Source: an uncultured Bacteroidales bacterium
Lineage (GTDB): Bacteria; Bacteroidota; Bacteroidia; Bacteroidales; UBA932
DNA length: 64,000 nt
NCBI GenBank assembly: GCA_944322575.1
Contig: CALUPK010000002.1
Span: 78,779-142,778 of the forward strand
Direction: 5' to 3'
Shown here piece after piece: positions 6,582 through 16,310 of the stretch (within the stretch, counting starts at the first letter, position 1; each line of letters starts with the position of its first letter). The position numbers were made by a program, and so were the translations under genes. Under the pieces are notes generated by a model. That model saw only the letters and a program-made list of their open reading frames with translations. It ran no database searches and was not told the origin of the DNA.

Positions 6582-9494
6582 TCAATGTTTTCTCATGAAT
6601 CGTCCAGGAATGTCAGCGAAAAGCAGGATTCCTGCAGCGATGCACATAAGCAGCAGTATGGCTATGTTATAGATGACAGTGTTGATTTTCAGGTTGCCGA
6701 TAATCTTCACAGAGCTGTAGAACGGTGCCCTTCCGTTGCGGGAAGGAGGATCGAGCCATATCTGGCCGGCCTTTGGAACGATGGTGTTGCCGATGACTGA
6801 ATACAGTTCCGGGGAGGAGGAGTTTGTCACCAGTGTCTCGAGGTATCCGTTGCAGTTGTCCCGGCGCAGTTTGATCAGGGCGTCCCGTCCGTGTGCGTCG
6901 CGGTAAGCAGTGAGATGGCTGTCCGCTGCAAGTGTGGCGCGGTTGCCTATTGTACCAAGCGTATCTTCGGCATAGGAGAGCCAGGACTGTATGCGGTTTA
7001 TTGAAGCCGTGTCCAGGACACCGTGCCGTATCGAGTCTGTGGAACCTCCGTACGGTCTGATTCCGGTGCGTTCAGAGAGTACCGGAATCCCGTGGCGGAC
7101 AATCTCCAGATCAGCGCTGTCGCCGCTTTCCAGCCTCGATTCCAGTTCGTATATGAAGGCAGTGCGGTAATACTGGCTCTGGTATTTGACTTTATCGTCC
7201 GGAAATGTCATCTTCTCGAAATCGTTGTATGCGAAGGAACCTACTGCCAGGGCTTCGAATGCCCAGCGGGACGGTATGAGATCCCCTATTATCGGGACAT
7301 TCCCTGTTGTGGAACGTGGGGTGAGGTCATCGAATTTTACAACCAGTCCGCATAGCAGGATCTGGGGAATGAGCAGCAGGGGAATGGTGATGTATATCGA
7401 GACTATCGAACTCAGGGACTGGGAGAGGATGAGGCCGGTCAGGTTGGCCAGTACGGCCGAGAGGAAGAGAATGAGCCACCAGAACCAGAATCCGAATCCG
7501 ATGCCCATGACGGTGTTTCCGACCAGGATGAAGAGCAGGGTCTGGATGAGGGACACTCCGGCCAGATACAGAATTTTGGACCACAGGTATGCCGAGCGTG
7601 AAAGACGCAGGAATTTCTCTCTTTTGAGCAGGGCTCTGTCCTTGAATATCTCTTCGGCACTGACACTCATGCCGGCGAATATCGCCACGATGACGGCCAT
7701 GAATATATAGGAGACGAGGTTCTTGTTGTCCATCACGGTATATCCGCTTTCTGGAGCGTATCTGGTCAGAAGGGCGACAATCATGGCCAGCAGAGGAGTC
7801 TCTGCAATCGTGATGAGAAGGTATTGCGAGTCGGGGAGCTTTGCCCTCAGGTTGCGCTGCAGGAAAATGAGCAGCTGCTTCAGGCGCGGAGGACGTTTCT
7901 GTTCCGTATGCGGGATATCCCGGTGTTCCGGTTCTCCGCTCCTGTCCACACGGTCGAGATACATTCTGTGCCATTCCTGCGGGGTGACTTTGCGGCTGTC
8001 GGTGATTTTCCCGCTGTCGTCGAGGGCCTTTTCGTCAATGATGTTGAGAATGATCTCCGGATTGACATTGCCGCAGAGGGAGCAGGTGCTGACTTCCGCA
8101 TCGGCATAGTTGGCGGCCCTTTTGAAATAGGTGACCGCCTCGATCGGGTTGCCGTCGTAGACCGGATAGCCGCCGCGGTCGAGAATCCACAGTCTGTCGA
8201 AGAGCTTGAATATGTCGGAGGAAGGCTGGTGGATGTTGACAACAATCAGTTTGCCCTTGTAGGTCTGTTCCTTGAGCAGGTTGATGACTTTCTCCGAGTC
8301 GGAGGAGGAAAGGCCGGAAGTAGGTTCGTCGAGGAACAGGACTGCGGGCTCGCGTATCAGCTCGAGGGCGATATTGAGACGCTTGCGCTGGCCTCCGGAT
8401 ATGTATTTGTGAATCGGAGAGCCAACTTTGAGATGCTTGGTCCCTTCCAGGCCGAGGTCTTTGAGTATGGCGTCGGCTTTTTTCGAGATATCTTCCATGC
8501 TCAAGTCCGCAAAGCAGAGGCGGGCGGTGAACATCAGGTTCTCGTAGACGGTAAGCTCCTCTATCAGCAGGTCGTCCTGCGGTACGAAGCCGATCAGGTC
8601 CTTGACCGTAGGGTCGGAGACATCATAGCCATTGAGGGTAATCGAGCCGCTGTCGGGGCGGAGTGTGCCGTTGAGCAGGGACAGCAGGGTGGACTTGCCG
8701 GTTCCGCTGCCACCCATGACGGCTACGAGCTGACCGCTGCGGAGGTCGAAGGTGAGGTCATGCATTCCGTTGTCGCTCCCCGGGAAACGGAAATTGATGC
8801 TCCTCCCAGAGAGGATAATTTCATGTCGGCGGCTTCCGGTGTCGTAGAGGGCAGAGATGTTGCTGTAGTAGAGCGGGGCCATGTGCCGGCTCTTGAGTAC
8901 GCCGCTCTGCTGCCATACGAGGAAGGTCCCGGGAAGGACGGGGATGTCGTTCATCAGCACGGTGTCGGGACCGTTGTAGCTGAAGAGTATCTTGTTGTAC
9001 CTGTCTATACGGATCAGCCGCAGCTCACCGTTCATCCCCTCGCGGGTGAGGGTGAGCACGTGTGCATTTGTGTCTCCGGATACATAGCATACAAAATCCT
9101 CGAAGATGTCTCCGTCCACTTCGAAGAGCTCAGCGACCTTGCGGAATATCTGCAGGTTCTCTTCAGATATGTTATTGTCTTTCTGCGAGCCTGGAGTGGG
9201 GTCGCAGAATTCCATCAGACGCAGCAGCATCAGGGTCTGGTCCTCGCGGGATATCCTGTGCTTGATGTTGCTGCAGATGCCTTCTATGATGGCGTCCTTG
9301 TCCAGCTCCGGGGAGATGTCGTAGAAGTCCCTCAGGTCGGAGTACAGCGGCAGGTAGTCGTCCAGCATCCTGACACCGAAATGCTTGGTCAGATAGTTGG
9401 ACAGCATCTGCAGGGACCGGTTCTTGTCGGTCCGGTTCACTGCGCCGAAGAGGGCGAAGAGGTTCAGGAGTCCGGATAGAAGGATGTCATTCAT
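6582..9494 (-). CDS. ABC transporter, ATPase fused to permease (ABCG/White type)
   Basis: This is a 970-residue membrane protein. The N-terminal 100 residues look like a helical TerB-type domain, followed by about 130 residues of unclear fold. The ATPase is complete: Walker A GGSGTGKST at 261-269, Q-loop GFVPQDD, signature ISGGQRKR, Walker B VLFLDEPTSG and a His switch in NIHQPS. The C-terminal half carries an ABC2-type permease with helices clustered after about residue 560 and a last helix at the C-terminus; a large soluble loop (about residues 760-910) separates the last two helices. This single-chain layout resembles eukaryotic ABCG half-transporters and is common in Bacteroidota; the substrate is unknown. 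The start ATG is at 9494. It lies downstream of the gcvP terminator and upstream of an independently promoted lipoprotein, so it is probably transcribed alone. Confidence 0.9.
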   Translation of the reverse strand: MNDILLSGLLNLFALFGAVNRTDKNRSLQMLSNYLTKHFGVRMLDDYLPLYSDLRDFYDISPELDKDAIIEGICSNIKHRISREDQTLMLLRLMEFCDPTPGSQKDNNISEENLQIFRKVAELFEVDGDIFEDFVCYVSGDTNAHVLTLTREGMNGELRLIRIDRYNKILFSYNGPDTVLMNDIPVLPGTFLVWQQSGVLKSRHMAPLYYSNISALYDTGSRRHEIILSGRSINFRFPGSDNGMHDLTFDLRSGQLVAVMGGSGTGKSTLLSLLNGTLRPDSGSITLNGYDVSDPTVKDLIGFVPQDDLLIEELTVYENLMFTARLCFADLSMEDISKKADAILKDLGLEGTKHLKVGSPIHKYISGGQRKRLNIALELIREPAVLFLDEPTSGLSSSDSEKVINLLKEQTYKGKLIVVNIHQPSSDIFKLFDRLWILDRGGYPVYDGNPIEAVTYFKRAANYADAEVSTCSLCGNVNPEIILNIIDEKALDDSGKITDSRKVTPQEWHRMYLDRVDRSGEPEHRDIPHTEQKRPPRLKQLLIFLQRNLRAKLPDSQYLLITIAETPLLAMIVALLTRYAPESGYTVMDNKNLVSYIFMAVIVAIFAGMSVSAEEIFKDRALLKREKFLRLSRSAYLWSKILYLAGVSLIQTLLFILVGNTVMGIGFGFWFWWLILFLSAVLANLTGLILSQSLSSIVSIYITIPLLLIPQILLCGLVVKFDDLTPRSTTGNVPIIGDLIPSRWAFEALAVGSFAYNDFEKMTFPDDKVKYQSQYYRTAFIYELESRLESGDSADLEIVRHGIPVLSERTGIRPYGGSTDSIRHGVLDTASINRIQSWLSYAEDTLGTIGNRATLAADSHLTAYRDAHGRDALIKLRRDNCNGYLETLVTNSSSPELYSVIGNTIVPKAGQIWLDPPSRNGRAPFYSSVKIIGNLKINTVIYNIAILLLMCIAAGILLFADIPGRFMRKH

Positions 9495-9530
9495 AGGAAT
9501 AGGAATAAGGTGTGTTTGAATTAATTGAAA

Positions 9531-9570
9531 ATGAGGCTGTGTCCGAAACGTGTTCCAGCCACAGCCTCAT
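9531..9570 (-). terminator. Hairpin terminator after gcvP
   Basis: An 11-bp perfect stem, ATGAGGCTGTG (9531-9541) with CACAGCCTCAT (9560-9570), has an 18-base loop and is followed on the minus strand by a short T-rich stretch. It lies 23 bases after the gcvP stop. Confidence 0.75.
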
Positions 9571-9592
9571 CGGTTAATCTCAGGTGTGCCCG

Positions 9593-12415
9593 TTACTTCA
9601 CTACAGGAACGAGGTTGCGGTCACCGTAGCCGTTGTCCACGCGGGCGCATGCGGGCCAGAACTTGTTGTCGCGGATCCACTCGAGGGGATAGGCGGCCTC
9701 CTCGCGGGAGTAGGGATGGCTCCAGGAGTCGGAGCATACCTCCTCGGCGGTGTGGGGTGCCATCTTCACGACGTTGTCGTTCTTGTCGGCCTTGCCTTCC
9801 TTGATGGCCTCGCACTCTCTCTTGATGCTGATCATGGCGTCCACGAAGCGGTCGAGCTCCTCGAGGGATTCGCTCTCGGTGGGCTCCACCATCAGGGTCT
9901 CGTGTACGGGGAAGGAAAGGGTGGGAGCGTGGAAGCCGTAGTCCATCAGACGCTTGGCGATGTCGGTGGCGTCCACTCCGTAGTCAGCCTTGAAGTTCTG
10001 CAGGTCTACGATGCACTCGTGGGCCACACGTCCGGTGACTCCGGTGTAGTAGATGTTGAACTCCTTTGACAGGCGGGAAGCTAAGTAGTTGGCATTGACG
10101 ATGGCCATCTCGGTAGCCTTGCGCAGTCCGTCGGGACCGAGCAGCTTGATGTAGGCGTGGGTGATGGGGGCGAGCAGGGGGCTGCCGTAAGGAGCCGATG
10201 CCACTGCAGTCACGTCATGACCGCCGCACTGGGGCATTACGGGATGTCCGGGTACGTAGGGTGAGAGGTGGGCTGCCACGCAGATGGCTCCTACGCCGGG
10301 ACCGCCGCCGCCGTGAGGCATTGCGAAGGTCTTGTGCAGGTTGAGGTGGCATACGTCGGCGCCGATGAAGCCGGGGTTGGTGATGCCGACCTGACCGTTC
10401 ATATTGGCTCCGTCCATGTAGACCTGACCGCCGTTCTCGTGGATGATGTTGCAGATCTCGCGGATCTTGACCTCGAATACTCCGTGGGTCGAAGGATAGG
10501 TGATCATGATGCCGGCTAAGCTGTCCTTGTTGGCCTCGGCCTTCTGGCGCAGCTCGTCCACGTTGATGTTGCCGTGCTCGTCGCAGCCGACTAAGACGAT
10601 GTTGAATCCGGCCATGGCGGCGCTGGCAGGGTTGGTTCCGTGAGCGGAGGTAGGGATGACGACGGTGTTGCGCGAGCCCTGGCCCTGAGCCTCGAGATAG
10701 CGGCGGATGGTCATCAGGCCGGCGTACTCGCCTGCGGCGCCGGAGTTGGGCTGCAGGGAGCAGCGGTCGAAGCCAGTGATGACGCAGAGGTCATGCTCGA
10801 GCTCCGAGAGAATCTGGTTGTAGCCCTCTGTCTGCCATGTGGGGGCGAAGGGATGCACGTCGGTGAGCTCGCTCCAGCTCAGGGGCAGCATCTCGACTGC
10901 GGCGTTGAGCTTCATGGTGCAGGAGCCCAGAGGTATCATGGAGTGGGTCAGGGAGATGTCCTTGCGCTCGAGCTTCTTGATGTAGCGCATCATCTCGGTC
11001 TCGGAGTGATAGCGGTTGAAGACGCTCTCGGTGAGGATGGCGCTCTCCCTCTTCATGGGCACGGGGTATTCCGTTCCGCGGGCGCACTCGGCTGCTACAC
11101 CGAATATGCCGGCTATCTTCACGGCCTCAGCGCAGTCGGAGAGCTCGTCGAAGGAGATCTGTACGGTCTGATCATCGGGATAGTAGAAGTTGAAGCCTGC
11201 GGCCTCGGCCTTCTCGCGGATCTCGCCGGCGTTGACTCCGAGCACGCGGATGGTGTCGAAGAAGTCCTCGTTGGCGAGCTTATAGCCACCCTTGCTGAGG
11301 AGGGCTGCCATAGCATGGGCGTAGTTGAAGGCGTTCATGGCTATCTCGCGGATACCCTCGGGTCCGTGGTATGCGGCGTACATGCCGGACATCACTGCCA
11401 TCAGGGCTGTGGCGGTGCAGATGTTCGAGGTGGCCTTCTCTCTCTTGATGTGCTGCTCGCGGGTCTGGAGGGCAAGGCGGAAGGCAGGTTTGCCGAGACG
11501 GTCGATGGACAGACCGATGATACGGCCGGGAATATTTCTCTTATACTGGTCGCGGGTGGCTATCCAGCCTGCTGTAGGTCCGCCGTAACCCATGCCGAGT
11601 CCGAATCTCTGGGCAGTTCCGACAGCTACGTCGGCTCCCCATGCGGCGGGCTCCTTCATGACGGCCAGTGCGAGGATGTCGCAGTGGGCGGCCACGAGCA
11701 TGCCGGCCTTGTGGGCTGCGTCGCAGAATGCGGTGTAGTCGCGCACCTCGCCGTCAGCTGCGGGATACTGGAGCAGCGCTCCGTAGCACTCGGGGTCGAA
11801 ACCGGCTGCGAGGACTTCCTTCCAGTCGCCTACAGTTACCTTTATGCCTAAACCCTTGGCCCTGGTCTCGATGACCGAGAGCACCTGGGGGAAGATGTTC
11901 TGGTCCACGAAGAAGGTGTTCTTTCCGGCCTTCACGGCGTCGCGGGGACGGAGCTCATGGATCATCCTCATGGCCTCACCGGCGGCGGTGGCGTCGTCCA
12001 GCATGGAGCAGTTCGACATGGGGAAGCCGGTCAGGGAGGAGATCATGGTCTGGAAGTTGATGAGAGCCTCCAGACGGCCCTGGGATATCTCTGCCTGGTA
12101 GGGAGTGTAGGAGGTGTACCACGAGGGGTTCTCGAAGATGTTGCGGGAGATTACGGGCAGTGATGCTGTGCCGTAGAAGCCCAGGCCGATCATCGAGCGG
12201 AAATGTTTATTCTTGGAGGCAACCTCCTTGAGACGTGCCAGATAGGCATGCTCGGACACGTGCTCATCCAGCTTGATGGGCTCGCTGAGCAGGATGTCGG
12301 AGGGAATAGTCTGCTTGATGAGCTCGTCTACGGAGCCCACGCCGATGACATCCAGCATGTGCTTGATCTGAGACTGTCTCGGACCGTTGTGTCTGTCTAC
12401 AAAATTGAGTGGCAT
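9593..12415 (-). CDS. gcvP: Glycine dehydrogenase (decarboxylating), P-protein
   Basis: This is the pyridoxal-phosphate subunit of the glycine cleavage system: it decarboxylates glycine and passes aminomethyl to the lipoyl H-protein. The 940-residue length is that of the single-chain form, with both halves (GcvPA- and GcvPB-like) present. Seen: the PLP-lysine motif HLNLHKTF (Lys about 695) followed by the glycine-rich PHGGGGPGVG, and the N-terminal start MPLNFVDRHNG typical of the family. The other gcv genes (T, H) are not in the window, so this copy stands alone with its own -7 box at 12460-12467 and its own terminator. No glycine riboswitch fits in the 77-base upstream gap. Intact, no anomalies. 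Confidence 0.97.
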   Translation of the reverse strand: MPLNFVDRHNGPRQSQIKHMLDVIGVGSVDELIKQTIPSDILLSEPIKLDEHVSEHAYLARLKEVASKNKHFRSMIGLGFYGTASLPVISRNIFENPSWYTSYTPYQAEISQGRLEALINFQTMISSLTGFPMSNCSMLDDATAAGEAMRMIHELRPRDAVKAGKNTFFVDQNIFPQVLSVIETRAKGLGIKVTVGDWKEVLAAGFDPECYGALLQYPAADGEVRDYTAFCDAAHKAGMLVAAHCDILALAVMKEPAAWGADVAVGTAQRFGLGMGYGGPTAGWIATRDQYKRNIPGRIIGLSIDRLGKPAFRLALQTREQHIKREKATSNICTATALMAVMSGMYAAYHGPEGIREIAMNAFNYAHAMAALLSKGGYKLANEDFFDTIRVLGVNAGEIREKAEAAGFNFYYPDDQTVQISFDELSDCAEAVKIAGIFGVAAECARGTEYPVPMKRESAILTESVFNRYHSETEMMRYIKKLERKDISLTHSMIPLGSCTMKLNAAVEMLPLSWSELTDVHPFAPTWQTEGYNQILSELEHDLCVITGFDRCSLQPNSGAAGEYAGLMTIRRYLEAQGQGSRNTVVIPTSAHGTNPASAAMAGFNIVLVGCDEHGNINVDELRQKAEANKDSLAGIMITYPSTHGVFEVKIREICNIIHENGGQVYMDGANMNGQVGITNPGFIGADVCHLNLHKTFAMPHGGGGPGVGAICVAAHLSPYVPGHPVMPQCGGHDVTAVASAPYGSPLLAPITHAYIKLLGPDGLRKATEMAIVNANYLASRLSKEFNIYYTGVTGRVAHECIVDLQNFKADYGVDATDIAKRLMDYGFHAPTLSFPVHETLMVEPTESESLEELDRFVDAMISIKRECEAIKEGKADKNDNVVKMAPHTAEEVCSDSWSHPYSREEAAYPLEWIRDNKFWPACARVDNGYGDRNLVPVVK

Positions 12416-12459
12416 AGTCAGTGTTTTTTATGAATTTTAAAGGATTTTCTAACAAGCCT

Positions 12460-12467
12460 CAAATGTA
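12460..12467 (-). promoter_or_regulatory. -7 promoter box for gcvP
   Basis: TACATTTG on the minus strand is a full TAnnTTTG match, placing the transcript start about 38 bases before the gcvP ATG. Confidence 0.6.
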
Positions 12468-12492
12468 GTAATTTTTTCAACTCATACTGCAC

Positions 12493-13923
12493 CTATTTCC
12501 ATCTTTCCAGGTCAAATCTCAGATGGATGAAAAGCAGTATCGTGAAAGTCAGGAAGGATGAGCCTCCGTAGCTGATCAGCGGCAACGGTATGCCCACCAC
12601 CGGCATGATGCCTATGGTCATGCCCACATTGACGAACACGTGCATGAAGATGATTGAGGCCACACAGTAACTGTACACCCGCGCACCCCTGTCCTTCTGT
12701 TTCTCGGCCGACGTGACGATGCGCATTATGATGATGAGGTAGAGGACCAGTACGGTAATGCTGCCGATAAAGCCCCATTCCTCTCCGATGGTGCAGAAGA
12801 TGAAGTCTGTGCTCTGTTCCGGGACGAAGTTGAACTTGGTCTGTGTCCCCTCCAGGAAGCCCTTGCCGGTCAGTCCTCCGGACCCGATGGCTATCTTGGA
12901 CTGATTGACATTGTACCCGGCTCCCATCAAGTCCTGGGATATGCCCAGCAGGTTCTCTATCCTGTCGCGGTGGTGCGGCTGAAGTACATTGTGGAATATG
13001 AAGTCCACCGAGAATACCAGGACCAGGGAGAGCGCCAGGGACAGGACGTAGACGCCCCAGCCCTTCATCTTGTTGCGGACATTGTGGACAATGAACCAGA
13101 TGAGGAAGGGGGCAATGATGATCAGCAGCCAGTACTCCGCCGCCATGCCGGTGACACGGGCGACCGCCTCGACCGACAGCAGCCTGGGAATGAAGGCCGC
13201 GGCCGCGATGAAGGCGGCATATATGAGGAAGACCCGCACGGGGGTGCGAGAGGTCAGGGTCCGGATGATTCCTATGGAGCCGACAGTCAGGAGTATAGAG
13301 ACGAAGGGGGAGAATTTGAGTGTCACCAGGAACAGCAGGACGGCGTATCCGGTAAATCCCAGTATCCTTCCGGGCAGTCCCTCCCTGTAAAGCATGAAGG
13401 CCAGTGAACAGTACACCAGTATCGTTCCTACGTCCGGTTCGAGGGCTATCAGTCCCACCGGGACAATGATGATGGCGGCCACCTTCAGGAAGTCGGCGGC
13501 CCTGGTAAGGTTGAAGCCGTATGAGCCCATGACCCGGGAAAGGCAGAGGGCGGTGGCTATCTTGGAGAATTCTGAGGGCTGTATGGCAATTCCTCCCGGC
13601 AGGCTCAGCCAGGACTTGGAGCCGTTGACCTCGTGGCCCAGTACCAGTACGGCCGCCAGGAGTATGGTTGACAGGATGTACAGGGGCCATGACGCCGTCC
13701 GGTAGAACCGGGTGTTGAGGAATAGGACAATGACGGCAATCAGCGCCGCCACACCTATCCACATCAGCTGATTGCCGCTGCGCGAGGCAAGGGAGAATAT
13801 CCCCTCGGCCTCCTCGCTCCATGTCGAGGCGTAGATGTTCAGCCAGCCGAATACGGACAGCAGGACGTAGCAGCCGATCAGAATCCAGTCCAGTTTCTTA
13901 TATGATATTCCTGCGGGGCTCAT
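12493..13923 (-). CDS. rodA: RodA, SEDS-family peptidoglycan glycosyltransferase
   Basis: This is a polytopic membrane protein of 476 residues, the SEDS polymerase that makes glycan strands for side-wall elongation together with PBP2. Seen: about ten helices, the conserved LGHEVNGSKSWL and QPSEFSKI segments, and the C-terminal PLPLISYGGSS motif diagnostic of RodA/FtsW/SpoVE. It is longer than the enterobacterial protein (about 370) because of an enlarged central region, usual in Bacteroidota. Its ATG overlaps the mrdA stop by one base (TGATG), so the two partner proteins are translationally coupled. It is the last gene of the purH-mre set; no strong terminator is visible before the gcvP promoter. 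Confidence 0.96.
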   Translation of the reverse strand: MSPAGISYKKLDWILIGCYVLLSVFGWLNIYASTWSEEAEGIFSLASRSGNQLMWIGVAALIAVIVLFLNTRFYRTASWPLYILSTILLAAVLVLGHEVNGSKSWLSLPGGIAIQPSEFSKIATALCLSRVMGSYGFNLTRAADFLKVAAIIIVPVGLIALEPDVGTILVYCSLAFMLYREGLPGRILGFTGYAVLLFLVTLKFSPFVSILLTVGSIGIIRTLTSRTPVRVFLIYAAFIAAAAFIPRLLSVEAVARVTGMAAEYWLLIIIAPFLIWFIVHNVRNKMKGWGVYVLSLALSLVLVFSVDFIFHNVLQPHHRDRIENLLGISQDLMGAGYNVNQSKIAIGSGGLTGKGFLEGTQTKFNFVPEQSTDFIFCTIGEEWGFIGSITVLVLYLIIIMRIVTSAEKQKDRGARVYSYCVASIIFMHVFVNVGMTIGIMPVVGIPLPLISYGGSSFLTFTILLFIHLRFDLERWK

Positions 13924-15797
13924 CAGTCATCTTTTTTAGGCGGTACATAATCGGGGCTGGCCGGCACCTTGTGGAGGAGGTTGGCGTCCAGCATCCGCTG
14001 TTCCAGCCAGCGGCGGTTGGAGGCTATCTCTCCGTTGAGGTATTTCTCCACCATCAGGGAGGCTACCGGTGCGGCCCAGGTGGCGCCGAATCCGGCATTC
14101 TCGATGTACACGGCGATGGCTATCCTGGGGTTCTCCCTCGGGGCAAAGCAGACGAAGACAGCGTGCTCGTCTCCGTGTGGATTCTCGGCCGTGCCGGTCT
14201 TGCCGCAGATGTCCAGGCCCTTGACCGCAGCCACACGTGCGGTGGCGCCCTCTCCGGCTGGAGCATTGACAGCCTGGTACATTCCCTCTATGACTTTCTC
14301 GAAGTGGGTTGTATCTACCATAGTGTAGTGCTTTTCCTGGAACCGGCTGTTCAGGGTGTCATTGTCATGGTCCCGGACGATGTGGGGAATCCGGTACCAG
14401 CCGCGGTTGGCTATGGTTGCGGCAAGGTTGGCCAGATGCAGGGGCGTACATCCGAGTTCTCCCTGGCCTATGGACAGGGAAATGACCGAAAGTGCCTTCC
14501 ATCCTCCCTTGCCGTAGACTCTGTCATATGTAGCTGAGGTAGGAACGAATCCGGCGATCTCCGAGGGGAAGTCGGAGCCCAGCTTCGTACCGAACCCGAA
14601 ACTTCTGACGTACTCAGCCCAGCGGTCCATGGCAGCAGCCTCGGAGCCGTAGATGGGATTCTCCAGAATATCCTGGAAGAGATAGCAGAAATAGGAGTTG
14701 CACGAGACCATAATCGCTTCTGTGAAATTTACAGGGGATTTATGATAATGGCACCCCACGCTGATGCCGCGGGCATGAAAACCGTCGCGGCAGGGAAATT
14801 CAGTGTCTATGGATACTCTTCCTTCCTGCAGCCCGATGAGGGCGTTGACCAGCTTGAAGACCGAGCCGGGAGGCTGGGGCGACATTACGGCCCTGTTGAA
14901 CATAGGGGTGAAGGGGTCCGCCGCTATCTCCTTATAGTATTTGTTGATCTCCCCAAGTACCGATACGTTGATGCCTGGTGATGATACCATTGACAGAATC
15001 TCCCCGGTGGCCGGCTCTATGGCGATTACAGAGCCTACTTTGTTGCGCATGAGTTCTTCCCCGTAGTTCTGCAGTTCGGCATCGATTGTCGACACCACGT
15101 CCTTCCCCGGTACCGCGGGTTTGTCGAATTCTCCGTTGCGGTAGGAGGACTGTATCCGGTTGCTGGCATCGCGGAGGTAGATGCTGTAGCCTTTCTCACC
15201 GCGCAGCATCGGCTCGCAGGTCTCCTCCAGTCCTGTCCGTCCGGTATAGTCTCCCGCTTCATAATCGGGATGTCTCTCCAGAAAGTCCCGGTCCACTTCG
15301 GTGACATAGCCGAGAAGGTTGCCTCCGGCATTGTAGGGATACATGCGGGTAGTGCGGGGCACACCCCGGAATTCGGGGAACTTGTGGGCCACTTCTATGA
15401 AACGGCTGTACTGCTCCTGGGAAATCTGGCTTACGAAGGTCACTGTCCGGTATCCGATTCTGGTGCGGTACATCCGGTACTCACTGAACTTGTCCCTGAC
15501 GTACTGCGGGTTCAGATCCAGTATGCGGCACAGCTCCAGAGTGTCGAACGGACGGACATAGCGGGGGGTGACCATAATGTCATAGGTATTTTTGTTGCCT
15601 ACCAGTACCTTGCCGTTGCGGTCCAGGATTAGGCCCCTGGCCGGGTGGCGGGTCTGGTACAGGAGGGCGTTGTTGTCTGCGCTGATCTTGAAGCTGTTGT
15701 CCAGCAGCTGCAGGCGGAACAGTTGGGCGGTGAGAAGCAGGAATGCCACTGCCAGGCCGGTCATCAGATATTGGTACCTGTGCTTGCCGTCATTCAT
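13923..15797 (-). CDS. mrdA: Penicillin-binding protein 2 (elongation transpeptidase)
   Basis: This is the class B PBP that cross-links peptidoglycan during elongation, anchored by one N-terminal helix (about residues 11-28) with the catalytic part in the periplasm. The 624 residues include a dimerisation/pedestal region (RGLILDRNGKVL at 54-65) and a transpeptidase domain with all three motifs: SVFK with nucleophile Ser312, SCN at 365-367, and KTG at 533-535. It lies between mreD (6 bases upstream) and rodA (one-base overlap), the conserved order in which PBP2 and RodA form the elongasome synthase. Intact. Confidence 0.96.
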   Translation of the reverse strand: MNDGKHRYQYLMTGLAVAFLLLTAQLFRLQLLDNSFKISADNNALLYQTRHPARGLILDRNGKVLVGNKNTYDIMVTPRYVRPFDTLELCRILDLNPQYVRDKFSEYRMYRTRIGYRTVTFVSQISQEQYSRFIEVAHKFPEFRGVPRTTRMYPYNAGGNLLGYVTEVDRDFLERHPDYEAGDYTGRTGLEETCEPMLRGEKGYSIYLRDASNRIQSSYRNGEFDKPAVPGKDVVSTIDAELQNYGEELMRNKVGSVIAIEPATGEILSMVSSPGINVSVLGEINKYYKEIAADPFTPMFNRAVMSPQPPGSVFKLVNALIGLQEGRVSIDTEFPCRDGFHARGISVGCHYHKSPVNFTEAIMVSCNSYFCYLFQDILENPIYGSEAAAMDRWAEYVRSFGFGTKLGSDFPSEIAGFVPTSATYDRVYGKGGWKALSVISLSIGQGELGCTPLHLANLAATIANRGWYRIPHIVRDHDNDTLNSRFQEKHYTMVDTTHFEKVIEGMYQAVNAPAGEGATARVAAVKGLDICGKTGTAENPHGDEHAVFVCFAPRENPRIAIAVYIENAGFGATWAAPVASLMVEKYLNGEIASNRRWLEQRMLDANLLHKVPASPDYVPPKKDD

Positions 15798-15803
15798 GGT
15801 CTC

Positions 15804-16310
15804 TTACCTCCTCCTGTTGCGGTCTATGCTGATCATATATAGGATAGCCATCAGCAGTGTGTTGACGACGAAGGAAATTCCCAGTCTGGCCAGGCAAAGT
15901 CCGACCGGCCGGAATCCGGAAGAGTCCAGGAGGATATACACTGTCAGGCAGATGAGCACCAGAGGCATCGAGTACAGGACGAAATTCCGGAGACCCATGG
16001 TGTCGATCCCCTCGCGCTTCTCTTTCTCCTTCGGAGCAGTCAGTTCGAAAATGCCCTTGCGGCAGACCCCTGCGGCAGTCATGGCTGCGGCGTTCATGCC
16101 GGGTATGCCGTTGCCCAGAATGTCCACAGCCAGTCCGAGAACGAAACCGGCCGTCATGGAGGGAATGGAGCCCCATTTAGGAGGAAGGGCCAGGACGATG
16201 AACAGGCATAGGAAAATGTCCAGGTAGACACTGAGGTTGATATAGTTGTCCAGTGCCCCCTGTGCCAGTATCAGCAGCAGTGCGAGAATCGTGTGACGGG
16301 CCGCGCTCAT
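15804..16310 (-). CDS. mreD: Rod shape-determining protein MreD
   Basis: This is a small (168 residues) integral membrane protein of the elongasome with about five helices. It is poorly conserved as a family, so the call rests mainly on size, hydrophobic profile, the PPKWGS...GFVLGLAVDILGNG segment typical of MreD helix 3, and its place between mreC and mrdA. It overlaps mreC by 4 bases (ATGA). Confidence 0.92.
   Translation of the reverse strand: MSAARHTILALLLILAQGALDNYINLSVYLDIFLCLFIVLALPPKWGSIPSMTAGFVLGLAVDILGNGIPGMNAAAMTAAGVCRKGIFELTAPKEKEKREGIDTMGLRNFVLYSMPLVLICLTVYILLDSSGFRPVGLCLARLGISFVVNTLLMAILYMISIDRNRRR

Noticed and set aside
7824-9479. Long plus-strand open frame of about 550 codons
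   Set aside because: It lies antisense to the intact ABC fusion gene, has no recognisable domain, and its Val/Glu/Gly-rich composition is that of a codon shadow of a GC-rich gene.
10640-11851. Plus-strand open frame of about 400 codons
   Set aside because: Antisense shadow of gcvP; His/Gly/Val-rich composition without motifs.
12416-12492. Glycine riboswitch ahead of gcvP
   Set aside because: The gap is only 77 bases, shared with the rodA 3' end, and the predicted leader is about 38 bases; there is no aptamer-like structure.
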